5,526 bases of DNA from an uncultured bacterium (GTDB taxonomy: Bacteria > Patescibacteriota > Patescibacteriia > UBA1558 > GWA2-36-10): positions 1 through 5,526 of the forward strand of contig CALMZN010000017.1 in assembly GCA_937870675.1 (NCBI GenBank), in the 5' to 3' direction. The notes under the pieces were generated by a model. That model searched no databases. It had not been told where the DNA came from and saw only the letters and a list, made by a program, of their open reading frames with translations. Of this stretch, positions 1-4,729 are shown in pieces. Position 1 is the stretch's first letter. Every line of letters begins with the position of its first letter. Position numbers and translations under genes: made by a program.

Positions 1-855
1 AACAACGCACAAAAGTAAAAACCACTTCTCCAATTGCAATTCCTTAAATTTTCTTAACCAAAAATACCTCAAGGCCAAGCCCTGGTTCAAAACTAAAATA
101 ACACCAACCATGGTGATTACCATACCGCTTAAAAAAGAACTGAAGTGCAATACATCTTTAAAATATATAGACAAAATTGATTGTATGCCAAAAGCCGCAG
201 CGCCAAAGAAAAACCAAGAAGCAAATGATGACCACAATGGCCTATTTAAAACCGCACGCTTCAATGGCGCAAAAGGATTAAGGTTAATTTTACCTTGCGT
301 CTGATGAGCGCTGTTTGACTCCGGCAAATATTTCCAGGTAATCAAAGCATTGATCAATGCCAAAAAACCTACAAATAAAAACGGGGTGTTTGGTGAAATA
401 GCGCTAAGCACGCCACCCAAAAAAGGGCCAATAACAAAGCCCAAGCCAAAAAGAGCACCAATATAACCTAGATTGGTGGTTCTTTCTTTGTCATCTTTAG
501 CTATATCCACCAAATAGCCCTGGGCCGTGGATATATTGCCAGCCGCCAAACCGTCTATTACTCTACCTAGAAATAGCTGAAATACATTGTGAGCTGAAGC
601 AAAAACAAACCAACCAATGGAAGTGCTCAACAATGACAAAAATAAAACCGGCTTACGCCCATAGCGATCAGAAATTGCTCCCAAAACAGGACTGCTAAAA
701 AACGAACAAAAAGCGTAAACCGCAATCAGGGAAGTGATAGTCAACGGCGAAACTCCAAAAGAACTGACAAAAAAAGGCAGGACCGGGATGATAATACCCA
801 GTCCAACAACATCTATTAAGACCGTAAATAATATTAACGATTTTGCTCTTGGCAT
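1..855 (-). CDS. MFS transporter, TetA/multidrug H+ antiporter type (DHA1-like), 3'-truncated by window edge
   Basis: Reading the minus strand from the ATG at 855-853 gives 285 open codons that run off the left edge without a stop, so the N-terminal two thirds of the protein is present. Visible major-facilitator signatures: DVVGLGIIIPVLP in TM1 (residues 15-27), motif A GAISDRYGRKP in loop 2-3 (59-69), motif B RVIDGLAAG in TM4 (98-106) and the antiporter motif C GLGFVIGPFLGG in TM5 (137-148). YLPES (176-180) ends TM6, a hydrophilic central loop follows, and TM7 starts near 206. The family exports small molecules across the inner membrane in exchange for protons; TetA and related drug pumps share the TM1 and motif C patterns. 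The substrate cannot be read from sequence. The start lies one base after the TGA of the upstream membrane-protein gene, implying translational coupling; no strong Shine-Dalgarno is visible. Fold confidence is high, substrate unknown. Confidence 0.9.
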   Translation of the reverse strand, partial: MPRAKSLILFTVLIDVVGLGIIIPVLPFFVSSFGVSPLTITSLIAVYAFCSFFSSPVLGAISDRYGRKPVLFLSLLSTSIGWFVFASAHNVFQLFLGRVIDGLAAGNISTAQGYLVDIAKDDKERTTNLGYIGALFGLGFVIGPFLGGVLSAISPNTPFLFVGFLALINALITWKYLPESNSAHQTQGKINLNPFAPLKRAVLNRPLWSSFASWFFFGAAAFGIQSILSIYFKDVLHFSSFLSGMVITMVGVILVLNQGLALRYFWLRKFKELQLEKWFLLLCVV

Positions 856-856
856 A

Positions 857-1372
857 TCAGATGCGCTTGATAAATTTCAAAAAAGCCCAAGCAATAATAC
901 CGCCCAAAAGGGCATTGAGCAATTGCTGATAGCTCATCATACTGCTAACCAGCTTGGCTAAAGACGTGTTTTTGACAAATTGGGAGACAAGTATACTGGC
1001 TAGAGAATAAATAAAAATATACTTAGCAAAACTAGCCACAGCCACAGCCAACCAAAAATTTTTTTCTTTGAAATAATTAAAAAATAAGACCAATAAAATA
1101 TTACCAATAATAATCACCGGAATCAAAGGTAGCATGACCGCCGGCAAAAGTCCGGCGCTAAAAGCAGTCACACTGGGTAAAAAACAAATCAACAAAGCAT
1201 TGTTTGCTCCCAGCATTATCACCGCAATATACAACAAGGCATTGACTAGTGGACCGGTGATTTGCTGTAAAGGAAAAAGTGGCAACAAGGCAGCCAAGCT
1301 CATCATAACTAAAAGTTGTGTAATCACCACTACTTTTTTATCAACAATAATTTCTACTTTCGATTCAGCCAT
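857..1372 (-). CDS. Six-helix membrane protein of the ECF-transporter S-component-like type found beside [FeFe] hydrogenases
   Basis: 171 residues, mostly hydrophobic. About six membrane segments can be drawn: 14-33, 40-56, 58-77, 78-100, 106-131 and 149-168, joined by short loops, with a basic C-terminus (KFIKRI). Conserved-looking stretches are QQITGPLVNALLYIAV (36-51), AGLLPAVMLPLIPVIIIGN (73-91), NYFKEKNFW (99-107) and a closing LLNALLGGIIAWAFLK. From memory, proteins of this size and pattern occur next to hydA in clostridia and in candidate-phyla genomes, are often labelled simply 'iron hydrogenase', and look like S (substrate-binding) components of energy-coupling-factor vitamin/metal importers. 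It has no cysteine cluster motif and cannot itself be a hydrogenase. No ECF ATPase or T component is in the window. The gene follows hydA by 136 bases and is coupled to the MFS gene. The fold assignment is moderate; its role beside the hydrogenase (cofactor or metal uptake?) is unknown. Confidence 0.7.
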   Translation of the reverse strand: MAESKVEIIVDKKVVVITQLLVMMSLAALLPLFPLQQITGPLVNALLYIAVIMLGANNALLICFLPSVTAFSAGLLPAVMLPLIPVIIIGNILLVLFFNYFKEKNFWLAVAVASFAKYIFIYSLASILVSQFVKNTSLAKLVSSMMSYQQLLNALLGGIIAWAFLKFIKRI

Positions 1373-1379
1373 GTTTATA

Positions 1380-1525
1380 TTTACCCCGTTAAATAAGATT
1401 TTAAATCAAAAATTTAAAATCTTAAATTTAATTAATCGTAATTAATGAATCTATGTTAATTTTTTAAATCCCCAACAGTATTTGTGCACTCGAAAAATTA
1501 TATTAAATTTATTTAACGGGGTGAA
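1380..1525. repeat. Inverted-repeat element 1: 17-base arms enclosing two smaller hairpins
   Basis: The left arm TTTACCCCGTTAAATAA (1380-1396) is the inverted complement of 1509-1525 at 16 of 17 positions. Directly after the left arm is a perfect 10-base hairpin (1397-1406 with 1412-1421, loop CAAAA), then a second one of ATTAAT arms (1431-1436 with 1441-1446, loop CGTA). The same arm sequence and internal arrangement recur at 4224-4286. The right arm contains the hydA stop codon and last codons. The left arm ends 7 bases before the ATG of the downstream membrane-protein gene and supplies its only purine-rich tract (GGGG, 11 bases from ATG). It fills the spacer between the two genes. It could be a miniature mobile or palindromic repeat, or an intergenic mRNA structure; no target-site duplication is evident. 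Confidence 0.75.
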
Positions 1526-3233
1526 CCTGTTTAGTAGTTTTATTAAAATGAGTATGGCAAATTTTGTGAATTATTTTTTTGTCCGTAAAATACTCGGCGT
1601 AAAGTTTTTTCATTTCTGGACTATCCTGCGCGGCTTTTAATTTGGAAGCGACATCAATATTAAATAAACTTTTGGCTCGTTTGGCTCTAATTTTTTGATT
1701 GGTAGGCACTGGCTGTCCACCGCCACCAATACAGCCACCCGGACAAGCCATGACTTCCACATAATCATACTTAACTTGTTTTTTTTGAAGTTTTTTTAAT
1801 AATTTTTCCGCTGGGCCAGAACCACTGACAAAAGCTACTTTATATTCTTTGTTTTTTATTTTCAAAGTTGCCTCCTGCAAACCTAGTATGTCGCTAGAAT
1901 TTTGCCAGCAAATATTTGGCAGTTTCTGGCCAGTCAATTGAAAATACACCGTACGCAAGGCCGACTCCATCACACCACCAACCGCGCCATAAATCACTCC
2001 CGAGCCAGTTGGCCGACCCAGTGGGTCATCCAAACTTTTGGGCTTCAAATTTGGCAAATCAATTTTGTGTTTTTTAAATAAATAAGCCAATTCGCGAGTG
2101 GTCAAAACATAATCAACTGGCTTTAAGCCATTTATTTTTAACTCCGGCCTATTCATTTCCCATTTTTTGGCCACACAAGGCATTACTGAGACCACAACAA
2201 TATTTTTGGGATCTATTTTTTTGCTTTGAGCCCAGTAAGTTTTGATTAATCCGCCCAAATTTATCTGCGGTGAACGAACTGTAGTCAAATTTGGAATAAA
2301 CTCGGGATAAAAAAATTCAATGTACTTTACCCAGGATGGACAGCAAGAGGTGAACATTGGCAGTGTGCCATTGGCTTCAACGCGCTCAATAAATTCTTTG
2401 GCTTCCTCAATAGTTGTCACATCAGAGCCCACAGCCACATCAAAAACATAATCAGCTCCCAGCATCTTCAAACCCGCTGACAGCTTTTCCGTCACAATAG
2501 CCCCGGGCTCCAAACCAAACTCTTCGCCAATACTGACCCGAACACTAGGTGCAAACTGAAAAACGACAATTTTATTTTTATCCAACAAGGGTTTCTCTAC
2601 TCCCTCAAACTCCCCGACTCCTTCAAAAGCGCCGACTGGGCAATGTATTAAACACTGACCGCAATAAATACAGTCAATATTTTTATCTTTAGTGGGCACA
2701 ACATTAAAAAATGTATTATCTTTTTCGTAGGTCAAAAAATCAACGCCCTGCTTATGGCAAATCTCCACGCAATTACCACAATCAATGCACTTGGAACTGT
2801 CGTATTGCAAGGCCGTGCTAAATTGATATGTTGGAAATTTATTTTTTCTGTCTGGAAAACGAGTAATAGTGGAATTAAATTTTTTGGCCAAATCTTTGAT
2901 CTGGCAATTATACATATAGACGCAGTCATTGCACTCTTCGCGATGCTGAGCAAAAATAAGCTCCATATTTACTTGTCGGGCTTTGGCAATTTCTTCTGAT
3001 TCAGTGATCACTTCCATACCTTCAGAAACATAAGTACTGCAAGAAGTAGGCAAGCCCTTTTGACCTTTTATTTGCACTACGCAAATACGACAATTGGGTT
3101 TGATCTCAAGATCCGAATGCCAACAAAGAGTCGGTATATAAAGACCATTGGCCTCGGCCGCTTGCAAGACGGTCTGGCCTTCTTCGGCGATTATTTTTTT
3201 ATTATTTATTTTTATTTCAATTTTTTTGGCCAT
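1509..3233 (-). CDS. hydA: [FeFe] hydrogenase catalytic subunit, full modular (CpI-like) type
   Basis: Cytoplasmic enzyme interconverting 2H+ + 2e- and H2. 574 residues, the length I recall for Clostridium pasteurianum CpI. Order of domains: N-terminal [2Fe-2S] ferredoxin domain (C37, C48, C51, C65); His-ligated [4Fe-4S] site HREECNDCVYMYNC (H97, C101, C104, C110); two [4Fe-4S] ferredoxin motifs (C149/C152/C155/C159 and C188/C191/C194/C198); H domain with TSCCPSW (295-301), MPCVAKKWE (351-359) and VMACPGGCIGGGGQP (494-508). H-cluster cysteines are C298, C353, C497 and C501, with C297 as the proton-transfer cysteine; a small-subunit-like C-terminal segment follows (about 515-560). The acidic/Arg proton path (E277, E280, R284) aligns with CpI, with T317 in place of CpI S319. 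The ATG lies inside the 3' end of hydB (17-base overlap), so the two should be co-translated. The C-terminal tail after HTHFNK is longer than usual and partly encoded by a repeat arm. Function needs HydE/F/G maturases, not in this window. Confidence 0.97.
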   Translation of the reverse strand: MAKKIEIKINNKKIIAEEGQTVLQAAEANGLYIPTLCWHSDLEIKPNCRICVVQIKGQKGLPTSCSTYVSEGMEVITESEEIAKARQVNMELIFAQHREECNDCVYMYNCQIKDLAKKFNSTITRFPDRKNKFPTYQFSTALQYDSSKCIDCGNCVEICHKQGVDFLTYEKDNTFFNVVPTKDKNIDCIYCGQCLIHCPVGAFEGVGEFEGVEKPLLDKNKIVVFQFAPSVRVSIGEEFGLEPGAIVTEKLSAGLKMLGADYVFDVAVGSDVTTIEEAKEFIERVEANGTLPMFTSCCPSWVKYIEFFYPEFIPNLTTVRSPQINLGGLIKTYWAQSKKIDPKNIVVVSVMPCVAKKWEMNRPELKINGLKPVDYVLTTRELAYLFKKHKIDLPNLKPKSLDDPLGRPTGSGVIYGAVGGVMESALRTVYFQLTGQKLPNICWQNSSDILGLQEATLKIKNKEYKVAFVSGSGPAEKLLKKLQKKQVKYDYVEVMACPGGCIGGGGQPVPTNQKIRAKRAKSLFNIDVASKLKAAQDSPEMKKLYAEYFTDKKIIHKICHTHFNKTTKQVHPVK

Positions 3234-4221
3234 TTTTTTGGGGTGTAATAATTTTATAAATCAAACTACGAAATGGCCCAGGCACGCTTTTGCCTAAAGC
3301 GCAAAAACTAGTATTTTCCATAACCAAAAATAAATCATTCAAAACGGCCTGATCGATCATACGTTTGTGCACCATCTCGGCCAGACGATAAACTCCCTCG
3401 CGACAAGGTGTGCATTTGTCACAATTGGCTTCCATAAAAAACTTGGCCCAGCGATAAAGCAAAAGATAGGGGTCGGTTTTTTTCTGGTCATAAACCACGA
3501 TAGCGCCCGAGCCGCCAACTGGACGATCAAGTTCATCACTCAAAAAAATCTCCCCACTAGCGCCCCCGCCAGCTTGCACAAAAAAATCTTTTTTTGGCCA
3601 AGAACCGGTTTTCTCCAAAACTTCTTTGATGGTCAAGTCCAAAGCCATTTCATGAACGCCTGATTTTTTCACATCACCGGAAATTGTATAAAATCTGGTC
3701 TGTTGATAATCATCATGCGCAATCTTGGAAACACAATAAAAGGTCTCAATATTATTTATCAGTGTGGGGTAGCCGTGAATGCCTTTTTGACCAGGAAAAG
3801 GCGGTCTGATTCTTGGACGAGCTAATTTGCCTTCTATTTCTTCGCAGACCACAGTTTCTTCGCCAGACAAATATCCGCCCTTTTCTTCAAAAACCGTAAT
3901 TGGCGCTTTAGCAATTATTTTTTCTAAGGGCTTTTTGAAACGACGATAATATTTTTTGTTCAAATAAATTATACCTACGCTTCCTGGAATACAAGCCAGA
4001 GCTTGTTTGACTCCGTCAACCAAAACATTGGCGTGATGCTGTAAAATAAAAAAATCTTTGTGCACATTGGGCTCACCTTCTGAACCATTAGCCACAATAT
4101 ATTTTTTGCTTCCTCGAGCGTCCAGTACCACTTGCCATTTCAAATGAGTGGGGTAAGCGGCTCCGCCACGCCCTAATAAATTACTTTGTTTTAGTTTTTG
4201 TATTAAATCTTTTTTAGCCAT
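3217..4221 (-). CDS. hydB: NuoF/HydB-type NADH-binding flavoprotein subunit of the [FeFe] hydrogenase (short form)
   Basis: 334 residues of the complex I 51-kDa/NuoF family, which oxidises NAD(P)H through FMN. Visible: LLGRGGAAYPTHLKW (15-29, glycine-rich FMN/NADH site), VANGSEGEPNVHKD (43-56), GGYLSGEETVV (115-125), RPRIRPPFP (135-143), GYPTLINNIET (150-160), an SLBB-like segment (about 175-245) and the N3-type [4Fe-4S] site CDKCTPCREG with C267, C270, C273 and distal C307. It lacks the N-terminal thioredoxin-like [2Fe-2S] domain and the C-terminal 2x[4Fe-4S] domain of the roughly 600-residue HydB of trimeric bifurcating hydrogenases, and even starts closer to the glycine-rich motif than NuoF. 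Overlap with hydA argues for a HydAB complex passing NADH electrons to HydA. The ATG at 4221 is the first codon of the frame and is preceded by AGGG at six bases, supplied by an inverted-repeat arm. NADH versus NADPH cannot be decided. Confidence 0.92.
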   Translation of the reverse strand: MAKKDLIQKLKQSNLLGRGGAAYPTHLKWQVVLDARGSKKYIVANGSEGEPNVHKDFFILQHHANVLVDGVKQALACIPGSVGIIYLNKKYYRRFKKPLEKIIAKAPITVFEEKGGYLSGEETVVCEEIEGKLARPRIRPPFPGQKGIHGYPTLINNIETFYCVSKIAHDDYQQTRFYTISGDVKKSGVHEMALDLTIKEVLEKTGSWPKKDFFVQAGGGASGEIFLSDELDRPVGGSGAIVVYDQKKTDPYLLLYRWAKFFMEANCDKCTPCREGVYRLAEMVHKRMIDQAVLNDLFLVMENTSFCALGKSVPGPFRSLIYKIITPQKNGQKN

Positions 4222-4223
4222 AG

Positions 4224-4286
4224 TTTACCCTGTTAAATAACCACGCTTTAGCGTGGCTACCGCTCAGCGACACTTAACAGGGTAAA
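4224..4286. repeat. Inverted-repeat element 2: 13-base arms enclosing two hairpins, abutting the hydB start
   Basis: TTTACCCTGTTAA (4224-4236) is perfectly inverted at 4274-4286 (TTAACAGGGTAAA). Inside are CCACGC-TTTA-GCGTGG (4241-4256) and the short CGC-TCA-GCG (4261-4269), so either strand can form a cross-shaped structure. Arm and order match element 1 (1380-1525), including the AAATAA that follows the left arm, but the interior sequence and length differ. The fifth arm base is T here and C in element 1, with the opposite arm changed to match. On the hydB mRNA this folds within the 5' leader and ends two bases before the ATG. Confidence 0.8.
4228..4231 (-). promoter_or_regulatory. Probable hydB ribosome binding site, inside the repeat arm
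   Basis: On the minus strand the hydB ATG is preceded by AGGG then TAAACT (six bases), the only Shine-Dalgarno-like tract near this start. These four bases lie in the arm at 4224-4236 and are complementary to CCCT in the opposite arm (4279-4282), so closing the stem would hide them. The spacing supports the start chosen; regulation by sequestration is inference. Confidence 0.5.
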
Positions 4287-4294
4287 TTTTACCA
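4286..4294 (-). promoter_or_regulatory. Weak candidate extended -10 promoter for hydBA
   Basis: The minus strand reads TGGTAAAAT, fitting an extended -10 (TGn plus TAAAAT, 5 of 6 to TATAAT). No good -35 lies 16-18 bases upstream. It overlaps the palindrome GGTAAATTTTACC (4281-4293), and transcription from here would begin inside the repeat arm. AT-rich sequence produces such matches by chance, so this is tentative; hydBA may instead be read through from the promoter at 4645-4673. Confidence 0.25.
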
Positions 4295-4334
4295 TATTTT
4301 TGCGTTAAAGAAAAATTTACGATTTGACAAAATT

Positions 4335-4374
4335 AAGAGGGAAGGATTCACACGATTGTTCATCCTCCCCCCCT
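4335..4374 (-). terminator. 3' terminal hairpin of the structured RNA, possible weak intrinsic terminator
   Basis: Bases 4374-4362 pair with 4347-4335 in thirteen continuous pairs on the minus-strand RNA, three of them G-U (they would be A-C mismatches on the plus strand, which supports minus-strand transcription). The loop is 14 bases. The following sequence is AATTTTGTC, a short and broken U tract, so termination may be partial and some transcripts could continue into hydBA, whose ATG is 113 bases further on. Confidence 0.5.
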
Positions 4375-4639
4375 TTTACGCAACATAAAGCCGTTGCACA
4401 GCATCAGGCCCAGCTAGGGCTAACCCTAGCCTTTTAATACACTGGCTCCTAGCTGTTTGCTACCCGAGCTAACGGATCTCGGGCAACCGCTCAAACGACG
4501 ATGGCGTCGTTGTGAGAAATAGGTGAGGGACCCAAACGCTTGGGCATTTGGCCAGCTTATCAGCTGAACCCGCCAGGGAAGAGCCGAACAGCGGTCTAAC
4601 CATAGCTTTGGGCCCCCGTGGAAAAAAGAGCGTAATAAT
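4335..4639 (-). ncRNA. Unassigned structured RNA of about 300 bases upstream of hydBA
   Basis: A GC-richer block in an AT-rich gap, with a strong promoter upstream and a hairpin at its end, and dense in inverted repeats. Helices visible: outer closure 4406-4412 with 4609-4615; 4413-4419 with 4424-4430 (GCTAGGG stem, 4-base loop); 4444-4450 with 4579-4585; 4463-4468 with 4478-4483; 4490-4500 with 4505-4516 (11 pairs, one bulge, 4-base loop); 4531-4535 with 4540-4544; 4553-4557 with 4562-4566; and 4486-4491 with 4590-4595, which crosses the 4444/4585 helix as a pseudoknot or an alternative pairing. G-U pairs occur on the minus strand only in three helices. The start near 4639 is inferred from the -10 box. 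I looked for tmRNA, RNase P RNA, SRP RNA, T-box and common riboswitch signatures and found none. It could be a stand-alone ncRNA or a leader of hydBA. Confidence 0.65.
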
Positions 4640-4644
4640 GTAAA

Positions 4645-4673
4645 ATAATAGCATAATATCTAATTTGTGTCAA
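4645..4673 (-). promoter_or_regulatory. Sigma-70-type promoter of the structured RNA
   Basis: On the minus strand TTGACA (4673-4668, exact consensus -35) is followed after 17 bases by TATTAT (4650-4645, 5 of 6 to the -10 consensus). A start is expected near the A at 4639 or 4636. It lies between the terminator of the upstream gene and the GC-rich structured block, as expected for an independent transcription unit. It is the best promoter in the window. Confidence 0.8.
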
Positions 4674-4681
4674 TAATTAAC

Positions 4682-4711
4682 TAAAAAACCGCTAAAATCA
4701 ACGGTTTTTTA
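4682..4711 (-). terminator. Intrinsic terminator of the 207-residue gene
   Basis: AAAAAACCG (4683-4691) and CGGTTTTTT (4702-4710) are perfect inverted complements, with one more T-A pair outside (4682/4711) and a 10-base loop. On the minus strand the stem ends in six T, and it begins 18 bases after the TAG at 4732-4730. The A tract makes it potentially bidirectional, but no plus-strand gene runs into it. Confidence 0.8.
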
Positions 4712-4729
4712 AACAACACCGACTATTTA

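Noticed and set aside
857..859. Possible alternative genetic code with TGA as glycine or tryptophan
   Set aside because: TGA terminates both hydB (3219-3217) and the membrane-protein gene (859-857) at expected lengths, and tryptophans are encoded by TGG where checked.
734..961. Plus-strand open frames over the MFS and membrane-protein genes (734-961, 1134-1445, 110-304)
   Set aside because: They are antisense shadows of minus-strand genes with clear family motifs and have no motif of their own.
1430..1465. Internal promoter for the membrane-protein gene (minus-strand TTAACA at 1459-1454 as -35)
   Set aside because: No -10 better than 3 of 6 lies at the right distance; such matches are expected by chance in this AT-rich spacer.
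1380..1525. CRISPR array or insertion sequence between hydA and the membrane-protein gene
   Set aside because: There is only one inverted pair, no regularly spaced direct repeats, no transposase frame and no evident target-site duplication.
2732..2999. Additional frames within hydA on both strands, and 3060-3248, 3357-3663 within hydA/hydB
   Set aside because: All overlap the conserved cysteine-rich coding sequence of hydA or hydB in other frames.
4324..4352. Plus-strand TTGACA at 4324-4329 as a promoter for the RNA block on the other strand
   Set aside because: The hexamer 17 bases on is TTCACA, a poor -10, and the G-U pairs and 3' hairpin favour the minus strand.
4335..4639. Known ncRNA classes: tmRNA, RNase P RNA, SRP RNA, 6S RNA, T-box leader
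   Set aside because: There is no tmRNA acceptor end or tag frame, no GAGGAAAGTC/ACAGAA of RNase P, no SRP GGAAGG apical motif and no T-box GGTGGNACCGCG; the branched fold is unlike the 6S rod. A search could still overturn this.
4469..4654. 61-codon open frame on the minus strand across the structured RNA
   Set aside because: Its ATG lies between the -35 and -10 boxes, so it would not be transcribed from that promoter, and the sequence is better explained by the RNA helices.
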